Below, in pieces: positions 1 to 9,531 of a stretch of DNA of 64,000 nucleotides. The stretch lies in the NCBI RefSeq assembly GCF_035645195.1, contig NZ_DASQNA010000037.1:1-64000 (forward strand). The letters are read 5' to 3'. Source of the stretch: Paenibacillus sp. GTDB lineage: Bacteria; Bacillota; Bacilli; Paenibacillales; YIM-B00363. The position numbers were made by a program, and so were the translations under genes. The stretch's first letter is position 1; each line of letters opens with the position of its first letter. Under the pieces are notes generated by a model. The model made no database searches and was not told where the DNA came from. It worked only from the letters and a program-made list of their open reading frames with translations.

Positions 1-2
1 TC

Positions 3-497
3 TTAGGGACCGTTCACGCCGGCCTCCAAGTGCTCGGTCCTTATTTCTTCATTACGCATGCCCTTTATCGCAGAGAACGCGTTATTCTTATCGGGGGTTC
101 CATGGACAATCGCACCGGGAAAGCTTCAGCCGTCAAGTTCAAGCCCGTTCCAACGCAATTGTTGGATGGGAAACGATTGACGAGAGACGGGAAAATACAC
201 TTCGCCCAAAACGTGTTTCCGGATTCGCGCGAATTCGTCCCGCTCTCCTCTTTCGGCATGGCCAAAAGCCAACTTCGATTTATTGCCGAAGACGCGAAAC
301 ACTGGCTCTACTCCGTCTTTGGCAGCATCGGCAACACCTATTTGCAACTTTATCTCGACGAATACGCGTTTCGTTGGAATTGCATATCCCAAGGCATCCC
401 CTTGAAGGCTGCATGGGAACAAATGATGTTCGGTCGCGCCGTTTACGAGCGGACGATGTCGGCATCGTACTGCCCATCTGCCTCTATAGCCGGGTAA
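3..497 (+). pseudogene. Decayed transposase C-terminal remnant, IS1595/ISXO2-like
   Basis: The frame is open from the window edge to a stop at 497 and has no convincing start codon or ribosome binding site. The C-terminal part contains YLDEYAFRWN preceded by a Leu/Trp-rich helix. This resembles the C-terminal signature of ISXO2/IS1595-type transposases, where a YLDEFxFRFN motif follows the last catalytic segment. The middle part (NRTGKASAVKFKPVP) fits loosely with the same family, but I cannot see a clean DDE/N triad and the usual NRR after FRxN is replaced. I read it as a degenerate fragment of an element whose 5' part lies outside the window. Family assignment is tentative; it could be an unrelated hypothetical protein. 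Confidence 0.4.
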
Positions 498-786
498 GTC
501 ATACGTGGCTGTGGGCAACCGTCCCCAAAAGATTGCCCAGGCAATAGTTCGGATTATCGTTCGAGTTATCGACTTGGAAAACACCTGCTGTATTCTAACG
601 AAAACACTGGAGACAAAGCGATACTTCTACACTAACCATTGCAGGGTACAAAGTTTCCCATTTTAATGATAGTTTGTTTATAATCCCCATTGGTAAACCT
701 TGCAAATACCCTGGAACATAAACTCCCAACAAAAGGAATCGCTTGGGATACGCAATTGCTGCGAGCTCTTTGTCTTGCGCTTGTTG
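498..786. other. Gene-poor AT-richer stretch, nothing recognised
   Basis: No open frame here has a supportable start or codon use like the neighbouring genes. The short minus-strand frames run into the repeat cluster to the right and read through its copies, so they are probably chance frames. Base composition is visibly lower in GC than the rest of the window, in keeping with a decayed accessory insertion between the transposase remnant and dtd. Confidence 0.5.
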
Positions 787-1250
787 CTGAGCAAAGGGAA
801 TTGAAACGGAATGCGACACACTCATAGGTGCAGCGCAAGCTTGTTTATCGGGATATCGTTGTAGCAAAGCCATGCAAATTGTCGCTGCGCTGAGCAAAGG
901 GAATTGCAACGGAATGCGACAAAAGCGGCGTTGGTGGATCACCTTCTTTTAAGACAGGGAGTCCACTCGGATATTGTTGTGGGAAGTAGTTTGGTGTAAG
1001 TCATACCTGAGCAAAGGGAATTGATACGGAATGCCACATGCACATAGGTGCAGACAAGCTTGTTCATCGGGATTTCGTTGTAGCAAAGCCATGCAAATCG
1101 TCGCTGCGCTGAGCAAAAGGAATTGTAACGGAATGCGGTGTAAGCGTACCTGAGCAAGGGGAATTGAAACGGAATGCGACAAAAGAGGCACTGGTGTCTC
1201 ACCGCTCACGAACCGTTGCTGAGTAAAGGAAATCGAAACGGAATGCGACA
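787..1250 (+). repeat. Cluster of six degenerate ~32-bp direct repeats with partly duplicated interspersed sequence
   Basis: Six related copies begin at about 787, 890, 1007, 1109, 1150 and 1219. The shared core is CTGAGCAAAGG-GAATTG-AAAC followed by GGAATGCGACA, with point differences in every copy. Start-to-start spacing is irregular (103, 117, 102, 41 and 69 bp). The intervening DNA is itself repeated: the ~70 bp after copy 1 and after copy 3 are nearly the same. So are the short stretch before copies 3 and 5 and the stretch after copies 2 and 5. The AATTGAAAC end recalls type I/III CRISPR repeats. The uneven spacing, duplicated 'spacers' and absence of cas genes make a functional CRISPR array unlikely; a decayed array or an unrelated mosaic tandem repeat are both possible. 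Confidence 0.75.
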
Positions 1251-1345
1251 AAAGGGGCAATAGCCAACCGCTTCTCTCAAGGTGCGGGAAAGCGAAAGTG
1301 CAAGATGAAACCCGAGAAGAAGCTTGCCCCGGAACATTCCGAACA

Positions 1346-1374
1346 AAACAAAAAACCTTCCCTGTAAAGGAAGG
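1346..1374 (-). terminator. Rho-independent terminator after dtd
   Basis: The inverted repeat CCTTCC/GGAAGG (1356-1361 with 1369-1374) has a 7-nt loop. An A-rich run on the plus strand at 1346-1355 gives a U-tract for minus-strand transcripts. It lies 12 bp beyond the dtd stop codon and ends the relA-dtd unit. Confidence 0.85.
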
Positions 1375-1385
1375 CCGCTTGTTCA

Positions 1386-1829
1386 TTATGCTTTGCTGTC
1401 CAGCCAAATCGTCACGGGGCCCCAATTGACGAGCGATACGTCCATCATTTCCCCGAAGCGGCCGGTTTCGACCGTCAACCCTTTTTCCCGCAGCAGCGCG
1501 TTAAATCGTTCATACAGCGCCAATGCCTGCTCCGGGCGGGCGGCGGCCATGAAGTTGGGGCGTTTGCCCTTACGGGCGTCGCCGTACAACGTGAATTGCG
1601 ACACGGAGAGAATCGCTCCGCCGACATCGGCGACGGAGATGTTCATTTTGCCGTCTTCGTCCTCGAAGATGCGGAGGCCCGCCACTTTGTCCGCCAAATA
1701 CGCCGCGTCCGCTTCGGTGTCCTCATGGGTCACTCCGAGCAGAACGACGAGCCCGGCGTCAATAGCGCCGACCGTTTCGCCCCCGACGGAGACGCTTGCC
1801 GTCTTGCAGCGCTGCAGCAACGCGCGCAT
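1386..1829 (-). CDS. dtd: D-aminoacyl-tRNA deacylase
   Basis: This 147-residue protein hydrolyses D-aminoacyl-tRNAs (for example D-Tyr-tRNA) and so stops D-amino acids entering translation. It is cytosolic and acts as a homodimer. Full family length; it starts MRALLQRC and carries the [10 protein letters not shown] motif (about 76-85) and the C-terminal Gly-Pro motif that enters the partner's active site (NWGPVT, near 137). In the B. subtilis protein the residue before GP is Asp (NDGPVT); here it is Trp. The gene follows relA by 22 bp on the same strand, the same pair as in B. subtilis (relA-dtd), so it is probably co-transcribed and ends at the hairpin at 1346-1374. Confidence 0.95.
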   Translation of the reverse strand: MRALLQRCKTASVSVGGETVGAIDAGLVVLLGVTHEDTEADAAYLADKVAGLRIFEDEDGKMNISVADVGGAILSVSQFTLYGDARKGKRPNFMAAARPEQALALYERFNALLREKGLTVETGRFGEMMDVSLVNWGPVTIWLDSKA

Positions 1830-1851
1830 GATGTCGACCGCCTTTCGCTTT

Positions 1852-4077
1852 CTACTGCATGATGCGCTGAACGGAATACACGTCGCGCACGCGTTTGATT
1901 TTTTCGACTACGGAATGCAGATGCTCCGTATTTCGAATGAGTATCGTCATGTGAATCAACGCTACTTTGTTTTTATCCGAACGGCCCGATACGGCGGACA
2001 TGTTCGTTTTGCTCTCGGACACCGCTTGGAGCACTTCGTTCAACAGCCCGCGGCGATCGTGTCCGGTAATTTCGATATCGACGCTGTAATTCGCCTCCGC
2101 CGCGCCGATCCACTCGACTTCGATGACGCGGTTCGCTTCGTCGGCCGCGTCTTCCGGCAGCGCGACGTTCGGACAATCGGCCCGGTGAACCGATACGCCG
2201 CGCCCCCGCGTAATGTAGCCGATGATGTCGTCGCCGGGTACGGGGTTGCAGCAGCGCGCGAACCGGACGAGAAGGTTATCGACACCCTTCACCCGCACGC
2301 CCTGCGTCGAGCGCGGGCGCACTTTGTGCGCGGCGGAAGCCGGCTTCAGCTCGCGGACTTCGCTTGTCAGCTGCAGCTGAGCGGCTTCTTCGTTTTCCCT
2401 GCGTTGTTTTTCCGTTAAGCGGGTTACAATTTGGGCGGCCGTAATGCCGCCGAAGCCGATCGCCGACAACATATCTTCGATGTCGTTGAAGTTGAACTTC
2501 TTCGCCGTTTCCAGCAGCTTCTCGTCGACCAGTATCTCCTGCGGGTCAAAGCCGAGGCGTTTCACTTCCCGTTCAAGCGCTTCGCGGCCCTTCTCGACGT
2601 TTTCCTCGCGCTTTTCTTTCTTGAACCACTGCTTGATCTTGCTCCGAGCGTGCGAGGATTGAGCGATTTTCAGCCAGTCCTGGCTTGGCCCGTACGAATG
2701 CTTCGACGTTAAAATTTCCACGATGTCCCCGGTTTGGAGACGATGGTCCAGCGGGACGATCCGGCCGTTCACTTTCGCGCCGATCGTTCGGTTGCCGATT
2801 TCGGTATGAATGCGGTACGCAAAATCGAGCGGCACGGAGCCGGCCGGAAGTTCGATGACTTCGCCTTTCGGCGTAAAGACGTACACCAAATCGGTGAAGA
2901 AGTCCATTCGCAGCGATTCCATAAATTCCGCCGCGTCTTTCGCCTCGTGCTGCAGCTCCAAAATTTCGCGGAAGAACGTCATTTTTTCCTCGAAGGTACC
3001 CAGATTCGCCGCCTGCGAGGAGCCTTCTTTGTTTTCCTTATACGCCCAATGCGCCGCGATACCGAATTCGGACGTTCGATGCATTTCGTACGTGCGGATC
3101 TGCACTTCCGTCGGCTCGCCTTTCGGACCGATCACGGTCGTATGGAGCGATTGGTACATGTTCGGCTTCGGCATCGCGATATAGTCTTTGAAGCGTCCCG
3201 GCATCGGTTTCCAAAGCGTGTGGATGATGCCCAGCGTCGCATAACAATCCTTCACGTTCTCGACAATGATTCGGATCGCGAGAAGATCGTAAATTTCGTT
3301 AAACTGCTTGTTGCGGGTGACCATCTTTTTATAAATGCTGTAGATATGCTTCGGCCGCCCGCTAATATCCGCATCGATACCCATTTCCTTGAGCTTCTCG
3401 CGGATTTTTTCCATGACCTCGGAGATATGCTGTTCGCGCTCGGCGCGTTTTTTCTGCATAAGGTTGACGATCCGGTAGTATTGCTGCGGGTTCAAATACC
3501 GAAGCGAGATGTCCTCCATCTCCCAACGGATCGCCGCCATACCGAGTCTATGGGCGATCGGGCAAAAGATTTCGAGCGTTTCTTCGGAAATGCGCCGCTG
3601 GCTTTCTTCGGATTGATACTTCAGCGTCCGCATATTATGAAGCCGGTCGGCTAACTTAATAAGAATGACCCGGATGTCCTGGGCCATGGCGACGAACATT
3701 TTGCGATAGTTTTCGTTCTGTTGCTCTTCTTTCGACTTAAATCGAATTTTTTCGAGCTTGGTGAGTCCGTCGACGAGCGCGGCGCATGTCCTCCCGAATT
3801 TCGCCTCGAGATCCTGCGTAGTCACGTTCGTATCTTCCACGACATCGTGCAGCAAACCCACGATAACGGTGGTCGCATCCATCTGCATGCCTACCAAAAT
3901 GTCGGCCACGGCAAGCGGATGCAGAATGTACGGCTCGCCGGATTTTCGGGTCTGGCCGCGGTGTGCCGCTTCGGCGAACTCGTACGCTTCCCGGATCCGC
4001 GCAAGGTCGGCTTCTTTGATATATGAAGATGCCTTCTCGATCAGCTGCTCGATCCCTGTGGGCTGCCGTTCTTCCAT
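1852..4077 (-). CDS. relA: Bifunctional (p)ppGpp synthetase/hydrolase Rel
   Basis: A 741-residue stringent-response enzyme that makes and degrades (p)ppGpp on the ribosome in response to uncharged tRNA. The N-terminal HD hydrolase domain has LHP at 52-54 and HDVVEDT at about 77-83. The synthetase domain (about 240-330) contains GRFKDYIA, the RxKD signature of bifunctional Rel enzymes rather than the ExDD of synthetase-only RelA, and EVQIRT. A TGS domain follows (about 395-455), then a zinc-finger-like region ([12 protein letters not shown]) and a C-terminal ACT domain (about 665-741). The ATG at 4077 follows AGGGG at a suitable distance. The gene is divergent from uraA and upstream of dtd. 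A strong promoter candidate is annotated at 4117-4145. Confidence 0.98.
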   Translation of the reverse strand: MEERQPTGIEQLIEKASSYIKEADLARIREAYEFAEAAHRGQTRKSGEPYILHPLAVADILVGMQMDATTVIVGLLHDVVEDTNVTTQDLEAKFGRTCAALVDGLTKLEKIRFKSKEEQQNENYRKMFVAMAQDIRVILIKLADRLHNMRTLKYQSEESQRRISEETLEIFCPIAHRLGMAAIRWEMEDISLRYLNPQQYYRIVNLMQKKRAEREQHISEVMEKIREKLKEMGIDADISGRPKHIYSIYKKMVTRNKQFNEIYDLLAIRIIVENVKDCYATLGIIHTLWKPMPGRFKDYIAMPKPNMYQSLHTTVIGPKGEPTEVQIRTYEMHRTSEFGIAAHWAYKENKEGSSQAANLGTFEEKMTFFREILELQHEAKDAAEFMESLRMDFFTDLVYVFTPKGEVIELPAGSVPLDFAYRIHTEIGNRTIGAKVNGRIVPLDHRLQTGDIVEILTSKHSYGPSQDWLKIAQSSHARSKIKQWFKKEKREENVEKGREALEREVKRLGFDPQEILVDEKLLETAKKFNFNDIEDMLSAIGFGGITAAQIVTRLTEKQRRENEEAAQLQLTSEVRELKPASAAHKVRPRSTQGVRVKGVDNLLVRFARCCNPVPGDDIIGYITRGRGVSVHRADCPNVALPEDAADEANRVIEVEWIGAAEANYSVDIEITGHDRRGLLNEVLQAVSESKTNMSAVSGRSDKNKVALIHMTILIRNTEHLHSVVEKIKRVRDVYSVQRIMQ

Positions 4078-4116
4078 AGACTTGTGTTTACCCCTAAAAC
4101 ATAAATTTTGTTTACC

Positions 4117-4145
4117 ATTATCCCCTTGTTAAGGGGTTCCGTCAA
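4117..4145 (-). promoter_or_regulatory. relA promoter with palindromic spacer
   Basis: Read on the minus strand: TTGACG (4140-4145), a 17-bp spacer, then GATAAT (4117-4122), a near-consensus sigma-A promoter. A perfect inverted repeat, CCCCTT-AAC-AAGGGG (plus strand 4122-4136), fills most of the spacer. That is a typical position for a repressor or MerR-like operator. No regulator can be named from sequence alone. Confidence 0.65.
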
Positions 4146-4175
4146 GAACGGTCGTGATTCGAGGAAAATTATAGG

Positions 4176-4204
4176 CTGACATTTAATGTGACTTTTGCTA
4201 CGAT
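4176..4204 (+). promoter_or_regulatory. Candidate sigma-A promoter for uraA
   Basis: CTGACA (4176-4181), a 17-bp spacer and TACGAT (4199-4204) lie about 67 bp upstream of the chosen uraA start. The -35 matches consensus at five of six positions, the -10 at four of six. Confidence 0.5.
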
Positions 4205-4270
4205 ATCGTTTAGGTCGAATTCATTCGAACCATGTCGAATGCTGTCACGCTACTTTTTTCAGAGGAGTCG

Positions 4271-5563
4271 ATGTTTTCCATGTCCCACCACTCGCGCACC
4301 ATCGGCGTGAACGAAAAGCCCCCGATCCTGACAGCTCTACCGCTCTCGCTGCAGCATCTATTCGCCATGTTCGGCGCTACGGTGCTCGTACCGGTGCTGT
4401 TTCAGGTCGATCCGGCAACGATTCTGTTGATGAACGGGATCGGTACGTTGTTCTATCTTATTTTATGCAAAGGGCAAATCCCAGCTTACCTCGGCTCAAG
4501 CTTCGCGTTCTTGTCGCCCGTATTCGTGGTGCTGGGAGCGACGGGCGGGAATTACGCCAAAGCGCTCGGCGGCTTCGTGGTCGTCGGTGCGATTTTTACA
4601 GTCGTCGCGCTGCTCATCTCGGTCGTCGGCACGAAATGGATCGACGTTGTGTTCCCGCCGGCCGCCATGGGCGCGATCGTCGCGGTCATCGGCCTCGAGC
4701 TGGCTCCGGCCGCAGCGCGGATGGCAGGCTGGATTCCCCCTGAAAACGTGTTGCCGCAGGATTGGTCCCCGGATCCGAAAGCGGTCGCGGTCTCCGTCGT
4801 CACGCTGTTGATTACGATCCTCGGCTCTGTCGTCTTCCGAGGATTTATGAAAATCATCCCGATTTTGTTCGGCATCGTAGCCGGTTACGCGTTCGCCGCG
4901 CTAATGGGAATGGTGTCCTTCGAGCTCGTCGCCGAAGCGAAATGGTTCCGGCTGCCGACGTTCACCTCGCCCCAATGGGATGCCGCCAGCATCGCGATCA
5001 TCGCTCCCGCCGCGCTTGTCGTCATCGCGGAGCATATCGGCCATCTGATCGTCACTGGCAACATTGTAGGCAAGGATTTGACGAAAGAACCGGGGCTCGG
5101 ACGTTCTCTGCTCGGCAACGGATTGTCTACGCTCGCATCCGGCTTCGTCGGCTCGACGCCGAACACGACGTACGGCGAAAATATCGGCGTCTTAGCGATT
5201 ACGCGCGTATACTCCGTTTGGGTCATCGGCGGCGCCGCCGTAATCGCAGTTGTGTTGTCGTTCGTCGGCAAGCTGGCTGCGCTCATCAGCTCGATCCCGA
5301 CGCCGGTCATGGGCGGCGTATCGATCCTGCTGTTCGGCGTCATCGCCGCTTCCGGCATCCGGATGCTGATCGAAACGAAAGTCGACTATTCGAAAGCGAC
5401 CAATCTCATCCTGACGGCCGTCGTGCTTGTCATCGGCATCAGCGGCGCGACGTTTACCGTCGGCACTTTTTCGCTTAAGGGCATGGCGCTCGCCACTGTG
5501 GTCGCGATTCTGCTGAGCTTGTTCTTCAAGGTGCTTGAAATTACGAAGCTGAAAAACGAATAG
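4271..5563 (+). CDS. uraA: NCS2-family uracil/xanthine permease (UraA-like)
   Basis: About 430 residues with roughly 12-14 hydrophobic segments, the usual NCS2 proton symporter size. Features seen: SLQHLFAMFGATVLVP near the N terminus, the GSSFAFLSP half-helix, the substrate-binding stretch VIAEHIGHL, and NTTYGENIGVLA. The last two are characteristic of uracil permeases. It would import uracil (possibly xanthine) at the membrane. I chose ATG 4271 because AGGAG lies just upstream (4263-4267). ATG 4280 has better spacing, and 4232 has no ribosome binding site. The gene lies opposite in direction between relA and apt, which are adjacent in B. subtilis, so it is probably an insertion. It ends at a shared terminator with apt. 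Confidence 0.93.
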   Translation: MFSMSHHSRTIGVNEKPPILTALPLSLQHLFAMFGATVLVPVLFQVDPATILLMNGIGTLFYLILCKGQIPAYLGSSFAFLSPVFVVLGATGGNYAKALGGFVVVGAIFTVVALLISVVGTKWIDVVFPPAAMGAIVAVIGLELAPAAARMAGWIPPENVLPQDWSPDPKAVAVSVVTLLITILGSVVFRGFMKIIPILFGIVAGYAFAALMGMVSFELVAEAKWFRLPTFTSPQWDAASIAIIAPAALVVIAEHIGHLIVTGNIVGKDLTKEPGLGRSLLGNGLSTLASGFVGSTPNTTYGENIGVLAITRVYSVWVIGGAAVIAVVLSFVGKLAALISSIPTPVMGGVSILLFGVIAASGIRMLIETKVDYSKATNLILTAVVLVIGISGATFTVGTFSLKGMALATVVAILLSLFFKVLEITKLKNE

Positions 5564-5569
5564 TACGTG

Positions 5570-5606
5570 AAAAATCGCCCCCCGGCATGCCGAGGGGCGA
5601 TTTTTA
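5570..5606. terminator. Bidirectional terminator between uraA and apt
   Basis: A long inverted repeat, AAAAATCGCCCC...GGGGCGATTTTT, with an A-run on the left arm and a T-run on the right arm. It can therefore terminate both uraA (plus) and apt (minus). Confidence 0.92.
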
Positions 5607-5611
5607 ATTCG

Positions 5612-6130
5612 TTAATACGTTATCAACGATTGGACTTCGATGCCTTTCATTTTGTCTCTGCCGTTCAAGTACGACAGCTCGATCAAGAACGTCGCGCCGA
5701 TCACTTCGCCGCCGAGCTGGCGAACGAGATCGATGCACGTCGAGATCGTGCCGCCGGTCGCGAGCAGATCGTCTGCAATCAGCACCCGTTGGCCCGGCTT
5801 GATGGCGTCCTTGTGCATGGCGAGCGTATCTTTGCCGTACTCGAGATCGTACTTCGCTTCGATCGTTTCGTACGGCAGCTTGCCGGATTTCCGAATCGGC
5901 ACGAAGCCGACGCCGAGCGCGTACGCGAGCGGAGCGCCGACGACGAAGCCGCGCGCCTCCGGTCCGCAAATCACGTCGATTTGCTTGTCCTTCACCATGT
6001 CCTTCATCTGGTCGATCGCCGAACGGTACACTTCTCCATCGCCGAGCAGCGTCGTAATATCCTTAAAGCGGATGCCCGGCTGCGGCCAATCCTCGATCAC
6101 CCGAATATGTTTTTTAAAATCGATGCTCAT
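5612..6130 (-). CDS. apt: Adenine phosphoribosyltransferase
   Basis: A 172-residue cytosolic enzyme that converts adenine and PRPP to AMP in purine salvage. The PRPP-binding loop [13 protein letters not shown] sits near residues 118-130, and FKDITTLL and GPEARGF are the other family signatures. A longer in-frame extension exists, but the start [10 protein letters not shown] at 6130 matches the family length. Its ATG overlaps the recJ stop (ATGA), indicating translational coupling. It is last in a recJ-apt unit and ends at the bidirectional hairpin at 5570-5606. Confidence 0.97.
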   Translation of the reverse strand: MSIDFKKHIRVIEDWPQPGIRFKDITTLLGDGEVYRSAIDQMKDMVKDKQIDVICGPEARGFVVGAPLAYALGVGFVPIRKSGKLPYETIEAKYDLEYGKDTLAMHKDAIKPGQRVLIADDLLATGGTISTCIDLVRQLGGEVIGATFLIELSYLNGRDKMKGIEVQSLITY

Positions 6131-8544
6131 CCCACTGCCTCCGTCGTTCGTATTCCGTATTCGAAGCCTTCGCGCGTCGACTGTCCGAGCAGCCGTTCGC
6201 GCAGCGCCTCTGCGGTCATTCGTTTCCATGCCAGCCGTTCCGCGGCGGCTTCCTGCTCCAACGCGAATGCTCGGGATTCCGTCAGTTCCCGCCTTGCGGG
6301 CGCAACGACGGCGCGCAGCGTCCCCGGTCGAACGCCCTCTTCCGCGAAACGCAGCTCCTTGCAGACGCGAATCGCCAGCTTCGCGGATTGAATCCCGATG
6401 CCGGCTTTGCCGGCGACCGTTCGGATCCATTCCTCCTCGGCGCCTTCCGGCAGTTCTCGGATGCACACGTACGCCCGTTTGATAATATCGCGGTCGACGA
6501 TCGCCCCGCCGCTGCCGTACTCGCCGAAATCAAGGGCGTATAAGCGCCCTATGGAAGTTTCCCGTTTCAGTATAAGATGAAACCGCGCGTATGGGAACGG
6601 GCAATTTACAAAAAACAGATCCGTCGCCGAGGACAGCGGTCGTTCCCGGCCGAGCGCGTTCGCGGGAACGGCACCTTGCTCGCCGTCGTCGGACAGCCGA
6701 TACGCCGGCACGGTTTTCCACCATGCCGAGAGCGCGACCGGCGGCTCCTCGTGCGCGCCGAGCAGGAACGCCGGGCGCCAGTCGGCGGAAGCCGTCCGCT
6801 CCCAGCGCTCCTTGAAGATGGACGCCGTAGCCGCGTCCCGCCAATCGAACAGCTGAACGTGGGACACCGCGACGTCTTTGACGATCATCTGCGGCGTTCT
6901 GCGGCCGTTCCATTCGTTGATCGACAGCTCCCCGACGAGGGAGAGCACCGAGCCGGGCGCGATGCGCCGAACCGTGTCGCCGATGCCGAAGCCGACCGCG
7001 TCCAGCGTGCGGTCGCCTTCGGAGAGCCGGAACTTGGCGTGGTTTTTATCCTTGCCGATGACCGAAGCGTCCTGCACGAACGCCCGCCTAACCGCGAATT
7101 TCGGCGCCGGATGAGCGGCGCCGAACGGCGCCAGCTTGTCCAGCTCGTGGATCGCTTCCAACGTAATGTCCGCGACCTCAAGCTCCGCGTCGATATGGGT
7201 GACGGGCACCTTCATCTCTTCCGTCAGCCGCGAGGCCGCCTCGCTCCGAAATGCCGCGGCGAACGCCTCCAGATCGTCTCGATGCATGGACAACCCCGCC
7301 GCGGACTCGTGCCCGCCGAAATGACCGAACATCGACTCGCACGCCTTTAACGCATCGTACAAGTGGAATCCGTGGATCGTGCGGGCCGATCCTTTGCAGT
7401 AGCCCGTTTCCGGGTCGATCGACAGCACGACCGTAGGTCGGTAATACGTCTCTACCAACCGGGAAGCAACGATGCCAATGATTCCGGGATTCCATCGTTC
7501 GGAAGCGACTACGATGGCGTCGCCCGCTCCGCCTTCCCGTTCCACCGTCTCGACCGCTTCCGCGGCGGCCGTCTCCACCATTCGCTGCCGCTCCTTGTTG
7601 AGCGCGTCGAGGCGGCGAGCGATGGCGTCGGCTTCGACAGGGTCGTCGGTGACGAGCAGCCTCACCGCGTCGTCGGCGCTCTCAAGGCGTCCGACGGCGT
7701 TGATGCGCGGCGCGAGGCCGAAGCCGATCGTGTGCGACGTGACCTCGTGCTGTTCGACGCCGGAGACGCGCAGCAGCGCGGCGAAGCCGACCGGCGGCTT
7801 CGTTCGCAGGCGCTGCAAGCCTAGCTTCACGATGGATCGATTTTCGTCTGTGAGCGGCATCAAATCGGCCACCGTTCCGAGCGCCGCCCATTCGGCCAGT
7901 TCCTCAGGCACTCGCCCGAGCAGCGCTTGCGCCAGCTTGAAGGCGACGCCGACGCCGGCGAGCCCCTTGAACGGGTACGCGCAGCCGGGCTGCTTCGGAT
8001 TGACGACGGCCAGCGCATCAGGCAGTCGTTCCGGCGGCTCATGATGATCGGTCACGATCAAATCGATGCCGAGCGACTTCGCCGCTTCCGCCTGCTCTAC
8101 CGCCGTAATGCCCGTATCGACCGTGATGATCAGCGAGATGCCTTCCCGGTGCGCCTCTTCGATATAGTGGGTGTGCAAGCCGTATCCGTCCTGCACCCGA
8201 TGCGGGATGCGGTATGTAAAATCGGCTTCGAGCATCCGCAGCAGCCGAAGGACGAGCGACGTGCTGCTCACGCCGTCGGCGTCGTAATCGCCGTACACGA
8301 GCAGCTTCTCCTTCTTGGCGACCGCCTCCCGGATGCGGGCGACCGCTTCCGGCATGCCTTTCAAAAGCAGCGGATCATGAAACGTAAGCTCTCCGGACAG
8401 AAAAAAGGCCGCCTCCTCCGCGGTGTGGCCTCTGGCGGCAAGCAGCGCGGCGAGCAGCGGACGAATGCCCAGCTTCTTCGTCAGTTCTTCTACGAGCGCG
8501 GAATCGGGAGTGCCGATCGACCAGCGCGTCTTCGGTGTAAGCAT
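6127..8544 (-). CDS. recJ: Single-stranded-DNA-specific exonuclease RecJ
   Basis: An 805-residue DHH-superfamily 5'-3' ssDNA exonuclease acting in recombinational repair. Metal-binding motifs are seen in order: YGDYDADG (84-91), a VDTG motif near 142, TDHHEP (165-170), and the DHHA1 motif GGHESAAG near 400. After the catalytic core there is an OB-fold region and a long extra C-terminal segment of about 240 residues, as in Firmicute RecJ proteins (longer than the ~575-residue E. coli enzyme). It lies 27 bp downstream of the CDF transporter gene and overlaps apt by 4 bp. Confidence 0.97.
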   Translation of the reverse strand: MLTPKTRWSIGTPDSALVEELTKKLGIRPLLAALLAARGHTAEEAAFFLSGELTFHDPLLLKGMPEAVARIREAVAKKEKLLVYGDYDADGVSSTSLVLRLLRMLEADFTYRIPHRVQDGYGLHTHYIEEAHREGISLIITVDTGITAVEQAEAAKSLGIDLIVTDHHEPPERLPDALAVVNPKQPGCAYPFKGLAGVGVAFKLAQALLGRVPEELAEWAALGTVADLMPLTDENRSIVKLGLQRLRTKPPVGFAALLRVSGVEQHEVTSHTIGFGLAPRINAVGRLESADDAVRLLVTDDPVEADAIARRLDALNKERQRMVETAAAEAVETVEREGGAGDAIVVASERWNPGIIGIVASRLVETYYRPTVVLSIDPETGYCKGSARTIHGFHLYDALKACESMFGHFGGHESAAGLSMHRDDLEAFAAAFRSEAASRLTEEMKVPVTHIDAELEVADITLEAIHELDKLAPFGAAHPAPKFAVRRAFVQDASVIGKDKNHAKFRLSEGDRTLDAVGFGIGDTVRRIAPGSVLSLVGELSINEWNGRRTPQMIVKDVAVSHVQLFDWRDAATASIFKERWERTASADWRPAFLLGAHEEPPVALSAWWKTVPAYRLSDDGEQGAVPANALGRERPLSSATDLFFVNCPFPYARFHLILKRETSIGRLYALDFGEYGSGGAIVDRDIIKRAYVCIRELPEGAEEEWIRTVAGKAGIGIQSAKLAIRVCKELRFAEEGVRPGTLRAVVAPARRELTESRAFALEQEAAAERLAWKRMTAEALRERLLGQSTREGFEYGIRTTEAVG

Positions 8545-8571
8545 GAGCGTCCTCCTTAAAAATCTGCGGCG

Positions 8572-9531
8572 TCAATGGAGCAGCGTCGGGTAATCGTCCT
8601 GCGACGCGTCTCCCGCGCTTTTGTAGGGGAACCCCGGGTCGTACGGATTGACGTGTACGAAGACGTCCGAAACATGAGAAAACTTCGACATAAGCTCGTG
8701 TTTGACCGCTTTCGCGATATCGTGCCCCTCCAAGACGGTGATTCTCGGATTGACGCTGATTTTCGCGTCCACGATCACGTAATGTCCGTGTTCTCTCGCG
8801 CGCAGATCGTCGACCGTGATGACGCCCTTCACGTTCTGGGCCGTCTGCACGAGCTCTTCCGCGTCCTCCCCGTGAAGGACGTGGTCGAGCGTATTGTGAA
8901 TCGACTCCATAATCAGTTTGTAGCCCATGCGAAGCACGAGCATCGCGACGAACAAGCCCGCCACCGGATCGGCGTATGCAAGCCACGGGATGCCGTAACG
9001 GCCTCCGATCACCGCCGCGGCGACGCCGACGAGCGCCGCCGACGACGCCATTACGTCGCTCCGGTGATCCCAAGCGGTCGCGATGAGCGCCTGCGATTTC
9101 AACTGCGTGCCCAAACGGTATTTATAACGAAACAAAACTTCCTTGATCACGATCGCGGCGACGAGCGCCCAAATCGCATAAGCGTCCGGCACGGGGACGC
9201 CTCCCTCGGTAAAAAACATCGCGACGACGGCGGCTCTCGCGACCTCGAAGCCAACGAGCAGCAGCAGCACCGAAACGATGATCGCCGCGATCGATTCCGC
9301 CTTCCCGTGCCCGTACGGATGGTCTTTGTCCGGCGGACGCTTGGCCGCGCGCAAACCGATCAGCACGGCGAACGACCCGGCGACGTCGGACGCGGAATTG
9401 GCCGCGTCCGCGATGAGCGCTTTACTGCCCGACAGAAAACCGACGACGCCTTTCATGACCGCCAGAAACAAATTGCCGAAAATGCCGATCCAAGCGGCGA
9501 ATTCCGCTTTCGCGAACCGTTGTTCCGTCAT
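8572..9531 (-). CDS. Cation diffusion facilitator family metal transporter
   Basis: A 319-residue integral membrane protein exporting divalent metal (Zn, Mn, Fe or Co) by proton antiport. The first transport helix contains DAANSASD (42-49), giving the paired Asp residues of the CDF metal site with Asn where His is common. HPYGHGKAE lies in the cytoplasmic loop and DHRSD in TM5 supplies the second half of the site. A cytoplasmic C-terminal domain of about 100 residues (from EDAEELVQ onward) fits the CDF regulatory domain. The start overlaps the secF stop by 4 bp, so it is probably coupled to secDF and followed by recJ. The transported metal cannot be told from sequence. Confidence 0.92.
   Translation of the reverse strand: MTEQRFAKAEFAAWIGIFGNLFLAVMKGVVGFLSGSKALIADAANSASDVAGSFAVLIGLRAAKRPPDKDHPYGHGKAESIAAIIVSVLLLLVGFEVARAAVVAMFFTEGGVPVPDAYAIWALVAAIVIKEVLFRYKYRLGTQLKSQALIATAWDHRSDVMASSAALVGVAAAVIGGRYGIPWLAYADPVAGLFVAMLVLRMGYKLIMESIHNTLDHVLHGEDAEELVQTAQNVKGVITVDDLRAREHGHYVIVDAKISVNPRITVLEGHDIAKAVKHELMSKFSHVSDVFVHVNPYDPGFPYKSAGDASQDDYPTLLH

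Noticed and set aside
787-1250. Functional CRISPR array
   Set aside because: Repeat spacing is irregular, every repeat differs, interspersed segments are duplicated, and no cas gene is in the window.
595-1425. Minus-strand open frames of 115 and 158 codons over the left-edge repeats
   Set aside because: They simply read the repeats (FCRIPxQFPLLS-type units) and lack ribosome binding sites and normal codon use.
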